From assembly GCF_014208045.1 (NCBI RefSeq), contig NZ_JACHML010000001.1, positions 2,542,001 to 2,606,000 of the forward strand: a stretch of DNA of 64,000 nt. The letters are read 5' to 3'. This stretch comes from Microbacterium thalassium (lineage in GTDB: Bacteria; Actinomycetota; Actinomycetes; Actinomycetales; Microbacteriaceae). Under the pieces are notes generated by a model. The model was not told the DNA's origin. It did not search any database and saw only the letters and a list, made by a program, of their open reading frames with translations. Positions 27,467 through 36,649 of the stretch are shown here, in pieces. The position numbers were made by a program, and so were the translations under genes. Positions within the stretch are counted from its first letter, which is position 1; each line of letters starts with the position of its first letter.

Positions 27467-30043
27467 ATGTCAGACGCGCACATTCCCGACAAGCCCGCTC
27501 TCGAGGGTCTCGAGCCCAAGTGGGATGAGCGCTGGAGCGAGCAGGGAACCTACCTGTTCGACCGCGCCCGCGCCGCCGAGGTCGGCCGCGAAGGCGTCTA
27601 CTCCGTCGACACTCCCCCGCCGACCGCGTCCGGCAGCCTCCACATCGGTCACGTCTTCAGCTACACCCACACCGACGTGAAGGTGCGCTTCGAGCGCATG
27701 CGCGGCAAGACGGTGTTCTACCCCATGGGCTGGGACGACAACGGCCTGCCCACCGAGCGTCGCGTGCAGAACTACTACGGTGTGCGCTGCGACCCGTCGC
27801 TGCCCTACGAGGCCGGCTTCACGCCGCCGTTCCAGGGCACGACCAAGAACCTCAAGCCCGCCGACCAGGTGCCGATCAGCCGCCGCAACTTCATCGAGCT
27901 GTGCGAGAGCCTCACCGAAGAGGACGAGAAGCACTTCGAGGCGCTGTTCCGTCAGCTCGGTCTCAGCGTCGACTGGACGCAGACGTACCGCACCATCTCG
28001 GATGAGACGATCCGCACCTCGCAGCTGGCGTTCCTGCGCAACATCGAGCGCGGCGAGGCCTTCCAGGACCTCGCGCCCACGCTGTGGGACATCGACTTCC
28101 GCACCGCCGTGGCCCAGGCCGAGCTCGAGGACCGCGACCAGCCCGCCTCCTATCACCGCATCGCCTTCCACAAGAGCGACGGCTCGGGCGACATCCACAT
28201 CGAGACCACGCGCCCCGAACTGCTCGCCGCGTGCGTGGCCCTCGTCGCCCACCCCGACGACGAGCGCTACCAGCCCCTGTTCGGCTCGACCGTGCGCACG
28301 CCGCTGTTCGACGTCGAGGTTCCGGTCCTCGCGCACCCGCTCGCGCAGCAGGACAAGGGCTCGGGCATCGCGATGATCTGCACCTTCGGCGACGTGACCG
28401 ACGTCGTGTGGTGGCGCGAGCTGCAGCTGCCCAACCGCACGATCCTGGGCAAGGACGGCCGTGTGATGGCCGAGGCGCCCGACGTGATCGTGACGGATGC
28501 CGCCAAGGCCGCGTATGCGGAGATCGCCGGCAAGACCGTGTTCAGCGCCAAGAAGGCCGTCGTCGAGCTGCTGCGCGCCTCGGGCGAGATGGAGGGCGAC
28601 CCCAAGCCGTTCACGCACCCCGTGAAGTTCTACGAGAAGGGCGACCGCCCGCTCGAGATCGTGTCGACCCGCCAGTGGTACATCCGCAACGGCGCCCGCG
28701 ACGAGGAGCTGCGCGACACCCTGATCTCGCTCGGTGCGGGCATGGACTGGCACCCCGACTTCATGCGCGTCCGCTACGAGAACTGGGTGGGCGGGCTCAC
28801 CGGCGACTGGCTCGTCTCGCGGCAGCGCTTCTTCGGCGTCCCGATCCCGGTCTGGTACGCCCTGGACGAAAACGGCGAGCGCGACTACGACCGCGTGATC
28901 ACACCCGACCTCGCGGCGCTGCCGATCGACCCCACGACGGATGTGCCCCCGGGCTACACCGAGGAGCAGCGGGGCGTCCCCGGCGGCTTCGACGCCGAGA
29001 AGGACATCTTCGACACGTGGGCGACCTCGTCGCTGACCCCGCAGCTCGCGGGCGGCTGGGAGCGCGACCCCGAGCTGTGGAACACGGTCGCGCCGTTCGA
29101 CCTGCGCCCGCAGGGCCAGGACATCATCCGCACGTGGCTGTTCTCGACGATGCTGCGCAGCGCGCTCGAGGACGGACGTGCGCCGTGGACGGATGCCGCC
29201 ATCTCGGGCTTCATCGTCGACCCCGACCGCAAGAAGATGTCGAAGTCCAAGGGCAATGTCGTCACGCCCGCCGACATCCTCGCGCAGCACGGCACGGATG
29301 CCGTCCGCTACTGGTCGGCCTCGAGCCGGCTGGGCGCCGACGCCGCGTTCGATCCGCAGAACCCGACGCAGGTCAAGATCGGCCGGCGCCTGGCGATCAA
29401 GGTGCTCAACGCCGCGAAGTTCGTGCTGTCGTTCCCGGTGCCCGAGGGCGCCGAGGTGACCCACGCCCTCGATGCGTCGATGCTCGCCACGCTCGACCGT
29501 GTGGTCGCCGACGCGACGAAGGCGTTCGAGGCGTACGACCACGCCCGCGCGCTCGAGGTGACCGAGTCGTTCTTCTGGACGTTCTGCGACGACTACCTCG
29601 AGCTCGTCAAGGAGCGCGCGTACGACCGCACGGACGTCGGGCAGGCCTCGGCCGCCCTCGCGCTGCGCATCGCGCTGTCGACGCAGCTGCGGCTGCTGGC
29701 CCCGGTCCTCGCCTTCGCGGCCGAGGAGGCGTGGTCGTGGTTCAACGAGGGATCGATCCACGCCGCCGCGTGGCCGGAGCCCCTCGGAATCGAGGGCGAC
29801 CCGGCGGTGCTCGCGACGGTCGGCGAGGCGCTCATCGGCATCCGCCGTGCCAAGACCGAGGCCAAGGCGTCGCAGAAGACGCCGGTCGCCCACGCGGCCA
29901 TCGAGGCTCCCGCCGCGGCGATCGAGGCGCTGCGCCTCGCCGAAGGAGACCTGAAGGCCGTCGGACGCATCGCCGACATCGCCTTCGCCCCGGGCGACGC
30001 CCTCCGCGTCGCCGAGATCGAACTGGCCACGCAGGAGGTCTGA
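27467..30043 (+). CDS. valS: Valyl-tRNA synthetase
   Basis: 858 aa class I synthetase charging tRNA-Val. HIGH is at 59-62, GWDDNGLPTERRV follows at about 97-110, and KMSKS is at 590-594. The start ATG 27467 has a strong GGAGGAG 6 bases upstream; an upstream in-frame ATG at 27437 lacks one. The protein ends at about residue 858 and appears to lack a long C-terminal coiled-coil arm; bacterial ValS is often 880-950 aa. No T-box motif is seen upstream, in contrast to ileS. Confidence 0.96.
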   Translation: MSDAHIPDKPALEGLEPKWDERWSEQGTYLFDRARAAEVGREGVYSVDTPPPTASGSLHIGHVFSYTHTDVKVRFERMRGKTVFYPMGWDDNGLPTERRVQNYYGVRCDPSLPYEAGFTPPFQGTTKNLKPADQVPISRRNFIELCESLTEEDEKHFEALFRQLGLSVDWTQTYRTISDETIRTSQLAFLRNIERGEAFQDLAPTLWDIDFRTAVAQAELEDRDQPASYHRIAFHKSDGSGDIHIETTRPELLAACVALVAHPDDERYQPLFGSTVRTPLFDVEVPVLAHPLAQQDKGSGIAMICTFGDVTDVVWWRELQLPNRTILGKDGRVMAEAPDVIVTDAAKAAYAEIAGKTVFSAKKAVVELLRASGEMEGDPKPFTHPVKFYEKGDRPLEIVSTRQWYIRNGARDEELRDTLISLGAGMDWHPDFMRVRYENWVGGLTGDWLVSRQRFFGVPIPVWYALDENGERDYDRVITPDLAALPIDPTTDVPPGYTEEQRGVPGGFDAEKDIFDTWATSSLTPQLAGGWERDPELWNTVAPFDLRPQGQDIIRTWLFSTMLRSALEDGRAPWTDAAISGFIVDPDRKKMSKSKGNVVTPADILAQHGTDAVRYWSASSRLGADAAFDPQNPTQVKIGRRLAIKVLNAAKFVLSFPVPEGAEVTHALDASMLATLDRVVADATKAFEAYDHARALEVTESFFWTFCDDYLELVKERAYDRTDVGQASAALALRIALSTQLRLLAPVLAFAAEEAWSWFNEGSIHAAAWPEPLGIEGDPAVLATVGEALIGIRRAKTEAKASQKTPVAHAAIEAPAAAIEALRLAEGDLKAVGRIADIAFAPGDALRVAEIELATQEV

Positions 30044-30044
30044 C

Positions 30045-30293
30045 ATGCAGCTCGGTACACGCTGGACGTCCGGAGACGAGCCGCCCCGCTCGGTGCCCGC
30101 CGCCCTCGCCGACGGCATCCGCGACGTCGATGCCGCCATCCCGGGCGACCTTCTGGGTCAGCCGCGACCGCGGTGGACGCTGACGTGGCTCGAGGGCCGC
30201 CCGATCGCCGAGCTCGACAACGGGGTGATCGTCTCGCTCAGCGACGAGGGCTCCGCCGTCGTGTCGCACGACGGCGAGCCCGGGCTCTCCTAG
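30045..30293 (+). CDS. Small conserved protein downstream of valS, unknown function
   Basis: 82 aa acidic protein. The ATG is 1 base after the valS TGA, with AGGAGG about 7 bases upstream inside valS, so it is translated with valS. Sequence features are RWTLTWLEGRPIAELDNGVIVSLSDEG, which looks like beta strands of a small barrel. No membrane helix, no known motif. The tight coupling argues for a real gene. Confidence 0.65.
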   Translation: MQLGTRWTSGDEPPRSVPAALADGIRDVDAAIPGDLLGQPRPRWTLTWLEGRPIAELDNGVIVSLSDEGSAVVSHDGEPGLS

Positions 30294-30295
30294 CC

Positions 30296-31627
30296 TCAGT
30301 CCACGTCGCCCTGCTCGGTGTGCCGGCTCGCTTCGAGCAGGAGCGGCGCGGCCACCAGCGCGGCGGCGAGGGTGATGCCTCCGGCGATCACGAACGGCAG
30401 GCGCAGATCGATGCGGGCCACGAGCCCGCCGATCATCGTCGCGAAGGGGAACAGACCCCACGTGACGGTGCGCATGATCCCGAGCACGCGTCCGAACAGC
30501 TCGTTCGGCACGATCGCCTGGCGGAGCGCGCCCCACGGGACGTTCCAGCACGACACGGCGGCGGCGAGCACCGCGTAGGCGACGATGCCCGTGACGATCC
30601 CGGGCGCGGCCCACACGCCGACCAGCCCCGCCGCGGCGACGATGTTCGCGCCCAGCATGACCGCGCCGCGGCCGAACCGCTCGACGAGCTTCGACGCGAT
30701 GATCGAGCCGACGAGGGCCCCGAGCCCGATGCCCGCCGTGACGACGCCGATCGCGGCCGGCACGACCTCGAGCTCGTCGAGGAAGTACAGGATCGTCGGC
30801 GCCTGCGCGAACGCGAATGCCGAGCCGACGACCACCGTGAACACGACCATCGACCGCAGGAACCGGTGCCGCCACAGGTACGCCGCCGCTTCGCGCGCCG
30901 ACGCTCGCGCGGGCGCCGCCGGGGCCGGCTCGTCGATGTTGCCCGCGGGCTCGGTCACGGCGCCCGCGGCGGTCGGTGCAGAGGCCGCATCCATCGTCCG
31001 ATCGCGCAGCGGCCGGGCGGCCGCCAGCGGAAGCAGCACGGCGAGCCCGATGGGGATCAGGTAGCCGGCCGCCCCCACCCACAGCGGCAGCGCGAGGGAG
31101 ACGGCGAAGAGCACGCCGCCGATCGGGGTGGCGATGAAGTTGTCGACCGTGACCTGGGCCGCCTGGAGGCGCCCGTTCGCGCGGTCCAGCGACCGGCGTT
31201 CCACGAGCGCGGGGACGATCGCGTTCGTGGCGTTGTCGAACAGGGTCTCGCCGATGCCGAAGACCACGACGGCGGCGAACAGCCACCAGATCGTGAGGGC
31301 GTCGAGCACCGTCAGAGCCGCCAGCAGCAGCGCGACACCGGCGCGCAGCGTGTTGGCGATCGCCATGAGCAGGCGCCGGTCGAAGCGGTCGACCAGCATG
31401 CCGGCGGGCAGGCCGAACACCAGCCACGGCAGGAATGCGAGAGCCCCGATCGCCGCGATCGCGAGCGGATCCCGCGTGAGCGTCGCCGCGATGAGCGGCA
31501 CGGCGGTGCGGCCGATCCCGTCCGCGAGGTTGCTGAACGCCGCGGCGGTCCAGAGTCTGCCGAAGTCCGGGCCCAGCGGAGGCCGCTTGGCGGTCTCGGT
31601 CGCCGGCTGCTGGGCGGTGCCGGTCAT
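30296..31627 (-). CDS. MFS exporter (EntS/MFS_3-like)
   Basis: 443 aa with 12 predicted helices. The start ([37 protein letters not shown]) and the loop [16 protein letters not shown] after helix 2 match the MFS_3 group, which includes the enterobactin exporter EntS and macrolide efflux proteins. A long central cytoplasmic loop (about 200-250) is Ala/Pro-rich. It is the last gene of a regulator-small protein-exporter operon with ATGA overlaps, so export is probably controlled by the ArsR-like repressor, which argues for a drug, toxin or siderophore substrate. Confidence 0.82.
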   Translation of the reverse strand: MTGTAQQPATETAKRPPLGPDFGRLWTAAAFSNLADGIGRTAVPLIAATLTRDPLAIAAIGALAFLPWLVFGLPAGMLVDRFDRRLLMAIANTLRAGVALLLAALTVLDALTIWWLFAAVVVFGIGETLFDNATNAIVPALVERRSLDRANGRLQAAQVTVDNFIATPIGGVLFAVSLALPLWVGAAGYLIPIGLAVLLPLAAARPLRDRTMDAASAPTAAGAVTEPAGNIDEPAPAAPARASAREAAAYLWRHRFLRSMVVFTVVVGSAFAFAQAPTILYFLDELEVVPAAIGVVTAGIGLGALVGSIIASKLVERFGRGAVMLGANIVAAAGLVGVWAAPGIVTGIVAYAVLAAAVSCWNVPWGALRQAIVPNELFGRVLGIMRTVTWGLFPFATMIGGLVARIDLRLPFVIAGGITLAAALVAAPLLLEASRHTEQGDVD

Positions 31628-31833
31628 CGCGGCATCACGCCCAGCGCGCCGAGGGATTCTGCGCTGCGCCGCAGGGCGACGGCCCGCTCCTGCGCGCGCG
31701 TGCGCGCGACGGAGCGCTCGCGCCGCGCGATGCGCGCGACGACGAAGGCGTCGACGGCGGCGGCGGCGCGCAGGAGAGCGCGGTCGAGGGAGGTCTCGCG
31801 GAAGGCGTGGCCGGTGCCGGTGATGGTGCTCAT
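31624..31833 (-). CDS. Small basic protein between regulator and exporter
   Basis: 69 aa, Arg/Ala-rich, probably helical throughout ([45 protein letters not shown]). Both ends overlap neighbours by ATGA: the regulator's stop with this start, and this stop with the exporter's start. That layout strongly supports translation although I recognise no family. It could be amphipathic and membrane-associated; this is a guess. Confidence 0.6.
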   Translation of the reverse strand: MSTITGTGHAFRETSLDRALLRAAAAVDAFVVARIARRERSVARTRAQERAVALRRSAESLGALGVMPR

Positions 31834-32471
31834 GACTCGTCTCCGATCTCTGGAAGCGGGAAGACGTCGCCGCGGATCGTGACGGGGCGCACGTCGTCGC
31901 CCTGCTGGTCCCGATACCGGTCGACGGTCTCGTCGATGATCGCCATGAGGCGATGGGCCAGCTCGGCGGTCTGCTCGGGCGTGAGCCGGGCCGTCGCCGT
32001 GGAGATCATGGAGCTCTCCGTCCACGCGTCGCTGAGATCCCGGACGCCGGCGCCCACGAACCGCATGAGCTGCTCGTTGCGGTTGCGGAAGAACTCGCTC
32101 ATGATCATCTGGCTCGCGGCGCGACCGGAGGGGGTCCTCATGGCGTCGGGGTGCGCGAACGACACGCCGCCGACGGGGCGCTCCCACCAGCGCTCGCGCG
32201 CCGTGCCGCGTCCTTCGACCTCGCGGATCAGGTCGTGCTTCGCGAGCGCTCGGAGGTGATAGCTGGTCGCGCCGCTGGACTCCCCGAGGCGCTCGGCGAG
32301 CGAGCTCGCGGTCTGGGCGCCGTACTGGCTCAGGATGTCGTAGATCTTCAGACGCAGCGGATGCGCGAGAGCCCGGAGCGCTCCGGCGTCGAGGACTCGG
32401 TCACCCTTGTGCCGTTCCTCGACGCGAGCCATGATCTCTCGCGCCTCGTCGGTGAAGTCGTCTGCGTTCAT
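31830..32471 (-). CDS. ArsR-type winged-helix transcriptional regulator
   Basis: 213 aa. The winged helix-turn-helix domain covers about residues 28-95: [21 protein letters not shown], then [29 protein letters not shown] as helix-turn-helix and a wing [12 protein letters not shown]. No metal-binding Cys motif is visible, so it does not look like a metal sensor. The C-terminal 110 residues are helical and may bind a ligand. The ATG at 32471 follows TAGCGT plus 7 bases (leaderless). The promoter overlaps a four-unit TTGCAA array, so autoregulation is likely. Confidence 0.85.
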   Translation of the reverse strand: MNADDFTDEAREIMARVEERHKGDRVLDAGALRALAHPLRLKIYDILSQYGAQTASSLAERLGESSGATSYHLRALAKHDLIREVEGRGTARERWWERPVGGVSFAHPDAMRTPSGRAASQMIMSEFFRNRNEQLMRFVGAGVRDLSDAWTESSMISTATARLTPEQTAELAHRLMAIIDETVDRYRDQQGDDVRPVTIRGDVFPLPEIGDES

Positions 32472-32478
32472 GTCCTGC

Positions 32479-32507
32479 ACGCTACTCTTGCAAAGCATTC
32501 TTTGCAA
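32479..32507 (-). promoter_or_regulatory. Promoter of the regulator-exporter operon, embedded in operator boxes
   Basis: On the minus strand TTGCAA (32507-32502), exactly 17 bases, TAGCGT (32484-32479), 7 bases, ATG. The -35 hexamer is itself the second TTGCAA box, and the first box lies in the spacer, so any protein bound to the boxes would block RNA polymerase. Confidence 0.65.
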
Positions 32508-32541
32508 GCGTTTCTTTGCAACAGATTTTTTGCAAACGAAT
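32486..32541. repeat. Four tandem 14-bp operator-like repeats (TTGCAA array)
   Basis: TTGCAA, a perfect palindrome, occurs at 32488, 32502, 32516 and 32530, each exactly 14 bases after the last. The wider unit is about (C/T)TTTGCAA followed by 6 bases ending in TT, for example CTTTGCAAGCGTTT. The region is strikingly AT-rich against a 70% GC background. It lies between the ArsR-like gene (minus) and the M3 peptidase gene (plus). Confidence 0.85.
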
Positions 32542-32578
32542 GCGGGCAAGGTGCGGGCACGCGGATAGGCTGGAGCGC

Positions 32579-34621
32579 ATGTCGAGCGACAATCCCCTCC
32601 TCGGTCCGCGGACCCTGCCCTACGGTCTTCCCGACTACACGCTGATCCGCCCCGAGGACTACCTCCCCGCGTTCGAGCGGGCCTTCGCTGAGCACCGCGA
32701 CGAGATCGCCGACATCACGGCATCGACGGACGAGGCGACCTTCGAGAACACGCTGCTGCCGCTCGAGCGCAGCGGAGAACTCCTGGGGCACGTGACGCGG
32801 ACGTTCTACACCGTGTCGTCGGCCGACGCCACGCCGGCGATCCAGGATGTCGAGGAGCGACTCGCCCCGCTGATGTCGGCGCACCACGATTCGATTCAGC
32901 TCGACCAGGCGCTGTACGAGCGCGTGTCGGCCGTGCACGAGGCACTCCCCCGGCTCGACCTGACCCCCGAGCAGCGGTACCTCGTCGAGCGGCACCACCT
33001 CGAGATGACCCACGCCGGTGCGGCGCTCGACGCGGACGCGAAGTCGCGTCTGACCCAGATCAACCAGCGGCTGTCGACCCTCACGACCACCTTCGAGAAG
33101 AACCTCCTCGCCGACACCAACGAGCTGGCGGTCGTCTTCGACGATGCCTCCGATCTCGACGGGCTCACCGAGGGCGAGCTGTCGGCGGCAGCCCGGGCCG
33201 CCGCCGATCGGGGCCACGAAGATGCCTGGGTCGTCACGCTGACCCTGTTCACCGGGCACCCGTACCTGTCTTCCCTGACCAGCCCCGCGAGCCGCCGGCG
33301 CATCCTCGACGCGTCCCGCGCTCGGGGCTCGCGCGGCAACGAGCACGACAACGGCGCGGTGATCCGCGAGATCGTCCGGCTTCGCGCGGAGCGCGCCGCT
33401 CTCCTCGGCTATCCGTCGCACGCCGCGTACATCACCTCCGACCAGACGGCCGGCTCGCCGGCGGCGGTCGAGGACATGCTGCGCCGGCTGGCCGGTCCGG
33501 CCGCGCGCAATGCGCACCGCGAGCAGGAGGAGCTGCAGCTGGTCGCCGGCGACGTCGGCCCCCTCGAGGCGCACGACTGGGCGTTCTACACCGAGAAGGT
33601 GCGTGCGAAGCGATACGACCTCGACCGCGGCGCGCTGCGCTCCTGGTTCGAGGCGGAGCGTGTGCTTCAGGATGGCGTGTTCCGCGCCGCGACCGAGCTG
33701 TACGGCATCACGTTCACGGAGCGCCCGGACATCCCCGCCTACCACCCGGACGCACGGGTCTTCGAGATCCGCGACGCCGACGGCGGCGAGCTCGGCCTGT
33801 TCATCCTCGACCTCTACACGCGCGACACCAAGCGGGGCGGCGCATGGATGAACTCGATCGTCCTGCAGTCCGAGCTGCGCGGGACGCACCCGGTCGTGGT
33901 CAACAACCTGAATGTGCCCAAGCCCGCGCCGGGGAGCCCGACCCTCCTCAGCCTCGACGAGGTCACGACGCTCTTCCACGAGTTCGGGCACGCGCTGCAC
34001 GGGCTGTTCGCGACCGTCACCTACCCGCACTTCGCGGGCACGAACGTCTTCCGCGACTTCGTCGAATTCCCCAGCCAGGTCAACGAGATGTGGATGCTGT
34101 GGCCCGAGGTCCTCAGCGCCTACGCGCGTCACGTCGAGACCGGTGAGCCGCTCCCCGCCGACGTCGTCGACCGGCTGCACGAGTCCGAGGCGTTCAATCA
34201 GGGCTTCGCCACCAGCGAATACCTCGCGGCGGCGTGGCTCGACCAGGCGTGGCACTCCCTCTCGGCGGAGCAGGCGGCATCCGACCTCGACGTCGCCGCG
34301 TTCGAGGCCGCGGCGCTCGCCGACATCGGGCTCGACAACCCGGCCGTTCCGACCCGGTACTCGTCGACCTACTTCGCCCACGTGTTCTCCGGCGGATACA
34401 GCGCCGGGTACTACTCGTACATCTGGAGCGAGGTCCTCGACGCCGACACGGTCGAGTGGTTCCGCGAGAACGGCGGTCTCACGCGGTCCGGAGGCGACCG
34501 GTTCCGCGAGCGACTGCTCGGCGTCGGCGGCTCGAAGGACCCGCTCGAGGCCTACCGCGACTTCCGCGGACGCGACGCCGAGATCGCACCGCTGCTTGCC
34601 CGGCGCGGACTCGCCGACTGA
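32579..34621 (+). CDS. dcp: M3 family metallopeptidase (peptidyl-dipeptidase Dcp-like)
   Basis: 680 aa cytoplasmic zinc peptidase that trims dipeptides or oligopeptides. The zinc motif is HEFGH at 467-471 in TTLFHEFGHALHG, followed by the conserved FPSQVNEMW with the third ligand Glu and the C-terminal HVFSGGYSAGYYSYIWSEV. Full length. The ATG at 32579 lies 7 bases after TAGGCT (32566-32571), so it is probably leaderless. The -35 region begins about 8 bases after the last TTGCAA box, so it may share regulation with the divergent operon. Confidence 0.93.
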   Translation: MSSDNPLLGPRTLPYGLPDYTLIRPEDYLPAFERAFAEHRDEIADITASTDEATFENTLLPLERSGELLGHVTRTFYTVSSADATPAIQDVEERLAPLMSAHHDSIQLDQALYERVSAVHEALPRLDLTPEQRYLVERHHLEMTHAGAALDADAKSRLTQINQRLSTLTTTFEKNLLADTNELAVVFDDASDLDGLTEGELSAAARAAADRGHEDAWVVTLTLFTGHPYLSSLTSPASRRRILDASRARGSRGNEHDNGAVIREIVRLRAERAALLGYPSHAAYITSDQTAGSPAAVEDMLRRLAGPAARNAHREQEELQLVAGDVGPLEAHDWAFYTEKVRAKRYDLDRGALRSWFEAERVLQDGVFRAATELYGITFTERPDIPAYHPDARVFEIRDADGGELGLFILDLYTRDTKRGGAWMNSIVLQSELRGTHPVVVNNLNVPKPAPGSPTLLSLDEVTTLFHEFGHALHGLFATVTYPHFAGTNVFRDFVEFPSQVNEMWMLWPEVLSAYARHVETGEPLPADVVDRLHESEAFNQGFATSEYLAAAWLDQAWHSLSAEQAASDLDVAAFEAAALADIGLDNPAVPTRYSSTYFAHVFSGGYSAGYYSYIWSEVLDADTVEWFRENGGLTRSGGDRFRERLLGVGGSKDPLEAYRDFRGRDAEIAPLLARRGLAD

Positions 34622-34680
34622 CGCGGCGCCCCCTGGCGGGACGGGCCGTATCGCGCCATGCTCGTCACGGAGGTGCAGCG

Positions 34681-35160
34681 ATGCTCGATCCCGAATCCCC
34701 GTACGACGACGTGACATTCGTCGACCTTCCGCCCGTGACGCTCGCCGTGGTGCGGTACTCCCAGGTGACGCTCGAGCGGCTTCGCCCGCTCTTCCATCAG
34801 GCGATGGGCCCGCTGGGCGCGGCCATGGAGACCGGGCGGTTCACGCCCGCGGGGCCCTTCCTCGCCGTCTACACGGGTGACGTCGACACCGCCTTCGACG
34901 TCGCGATCGGCTTCCCCGCCGATCTCGTCGACGTCGAAGAGGGTCCGGTCACCGTGATGTCCTTCCCGCAGACGCCCGCGGCCGTCCTGACGCACATCGG
35001 CCCGTACGACGAGTTGGGCGCGTCATGGGGCCGCGTGATGGCCGGGATCGCCGAGGCGGGCAGGACTCCGACCGACACCATGATCGAGGTCTACGTCTCG
35101 GACCCGCAGGACACGCCTCTCGACGAGGTGCGCACAGACCTCATCGCCCTGCTCGGCTGA
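34681..35160 (+). CDS. GyrI-like small-molecule-binding domain protein
   Basis: 159 aa single-domain protein with the GyrI/SOUL-like effector-binding fold: VTFVDLPPVTLAVVRYSQVTLERL, an internal second half YTGDVDTAFDVAIGFPAD, and the late AAVLTHIGPYDELGASWGRVM with the conserved Glu/Tyr-type pocket residues, ending IEVYVSDP. Stand-alone members bind or hydrolyse small molecules or inhibit gyrase; none can be chosen. GGAGGTGCAGCG upstream supplies a ribosome binding site for the ATG at 34681. Confidence 0.8.
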   Translation: MLDPESPYDDVTFVDLPPVTLAVVRYSQVTLERLRPLFHQAMGPLGAAMETGRFTPAGPFLAVYTGDVDTAFDVAIGFPADLVDVEEGPVTVMSFPQTPAAVLTHIGPYDELGASWGRVMAGIAEAGRTPTDTMIEVYVSDPQDTPLDEVRTDLIALLG

Positions 35161-35193
35161 GGTTCGTCGGCGGGAGGCCGAGACGAGCGGCCG

Positions 35194-36462
35194 TCAGGCG
35201 CTCTTGCGCTTCTGGCGGTACACGAGGGTGGGCGAGGCGCCCTCTTCGACGGCGGCACGCGTGATCACGACCTTGTCGACGTCATCGGTCGAGGGGATCT
35301 CGAACATGATCGGTCCGAGCACGTCCTCGAGGATCGCGCGGAGCCCGCGCGCACCGGTCTTGCGCGCCACCGCGAGGTCGGCGATCGCCTCGAGCGCCTC
35401 GATGTCGAACTCGAGTTCGACATCGTCGAGCTCGAACATGCGCCGGTACTGCTTGACGAGGGCGTTCTTCGGCTCGGTCAGGATCTCCATGAGCGCTTCG
35501 CGGTCCAGCGGCGACACCGAGGCCACGACGGGGAGGCGGCCGATGAACTCGGGGATGAGACCGAACTTGTGCAGATCCTCGGGCCGCACCTCGCTGAAGA
35601 GGTTCAGGTCGTCGCCCTTGGTGTGCAGCGGAGCCCCGAAGCCGATGCCGTGCTTGCCGACGCGGGCCGAGATGATGTCCTCCAGCCCCGCGAAGGCGCC
35701 GGCGACGATGAACAGCACGTTCGTCGTGTCGATCTGGATGAACTCCTGGTGCGGATGCTTGCGGCCGCCCTGCGGCGGAACCGACGCCACGGTGCCCTCG
35801 AGGATCTTCAGGAGCGCCTGCTGGACGCCCTCGCCCGACACGTCGCGGGTGATCGAGGGGTTCTCGGCCTTGCGGGCGATCTTGTCGACCTCGTCGATGT
35901 AGATGATCCCGGTCTCGGCGCGCTTGGTGTCGAAGTCTGCGGCCTGCAGGAGCTTCAGCAGGATGTTCTCGACGTCCTCGCCGACGTACCCGGCCTCGGT
36001 CAGCGCGGTGGCGTCGGCGACGGCGAACGGGACGTTCAGGCGCTTGGCGAGGGTCTGGGCGAGGTAGGTCTTGCCGCAGCCGGTCGGGCCGAGCAGCAGG
36101 ATGTTGCTCTTCGCGACTTCGACGTCGTCGGCGCGCTGGTCGGCCGGCTGAAGCGTCCCGTGCGCGCGGATGCGCTTGTAGTGGTTGTACACCGCGACGG
36201 AGAGCGCGCGCTTGGCGTCCTCCTGGCCGACGACGTACTCCTCGAGGAACGCGAAGATCTCGCGGGGCTTGGGCAGATCGAAGTCGGCGACTTCGCCCGA
36301 GGCCGACTCGGCCATGCGCTCTTCGATGATCTCGTTGCACAACTCGACGCACTCGTCGCAGATGTAGACCCCCGGGCCCGCGATCAACTGCTGGACCTGC
36401 TTCTGGCTCTTGCCGCAGAAAGAGCACTTGAACAGGTCGGCGCTCTCACCGATGCGTGCCAT
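35194..36462 (-). CDS. clpX: ATP-dependent Clp protease ATP-binding subunit ClpX
   Basis: 422 aa AAA+ unfoldase that feeds ClpP. N-terminal zinc finger C13-x2-C16 and C35-x2-C38, Walker A GPTGCGKT at 125-132, Walker [11 protein letters not shown], and the IGF-type loop region [12 protein letters not shown] 36462 is preceded by AGGAGGGGAGC, which decides the start over longer in-frame starts. It is downstream of clpP2 on the same strand but separated from it by a strong terminator and its own promoter. Confidence 0.98.
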   Translation of the reverse strand: MARIGESADLFKCSFCGKSQKQVQQLIAGPGVYICDECVELCNEIIEERMAESASGEVADFDLPKPREIFAFLEEYVVGQEDAKRALSVAVYNHYKRIRAHGTLQPADQRADDVEVAKSNILLLGPTGCGKTYLAQTLAKRLNVPFAVADATALTEAGYVGEDVENILLKLLQAADFDTKRAETGIIYIDEVDKIARKAENPSITRDVSGEGVQQALLKILEGTVASVPPQGGRKHPHQEFIQIDTTNVLFIVAGAFAGLEDIISARVGKHGIGFGAPLHTKGDDLNLFSEVRPEDLHKFGLIPEFIGRLPVVASVSPLDREALMEILTEPKNALVKQYRRMFELDDVELEFDIEALEAIADLAVARKTGARGLRAILEDVLGPIMFEIPSTDDVDKVVITRAAVEEGASPTLVYRQKRKSA

Positions 36463-36488
36463 CGGCTCCCCTCCTTCTCGCAGCCCCC

Positions 36489-36521
36489 GGGGAGCTGCTC
36501 CCCAGCTTTCCTCTGAGCCTA
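36489..36521 (-). promoter_or_regulatory. clpX promoter -10 and leader hairpin
   Basis: TAGGCT at 36521-36516 on the minus strand is a likely -10. Just downstream, at 36503-36489, GGGGAGC A GCTCCCC forms a compact inverted repeat in the predicted 5' leader, about 27 bases before the clpX ATG. Confidence 0.5.
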
Positions 36522-36595
36522 ACCCGTGCGCACGACATGCGCTGGATGACGACACCCAATGCGGTGAAGTGATCCGTCACATTTCGTCCCCGGCA

Positions 36596-36645
36596 CGACG
36601 ATGCCCCGCGCAGCCGCCGTTCTGGGGCTGCGCGGGGCATCGTCG
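36596..36645 (-). terminator. Terminator after clpP2: perfect 20-bp hairpin
   Basis: A 20-bp perfect inverted repeat (36596-36615 with 36626-36645) around a 10-base loop, starting 5 bases past the clpP2 stop. It is the longest perfect stem seen in the window. It would end the clpP1-clpP2 transcript before clpX. Confidence 0.85.
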
Positions 36646-36649
36646 TGGT

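Noticed and set aside
27470..30139. 889-codon minus-strand frame across valS
   Set aside because: Antisense to valS, no ribosome binding site or motif.
32486..32541. TTGCAA repeats as a CRISPR array or replication iterons
   Set aside because: Units are only 14 bp with no spacer diversity and no cas or rep gene; position over a promoter favours an operator.
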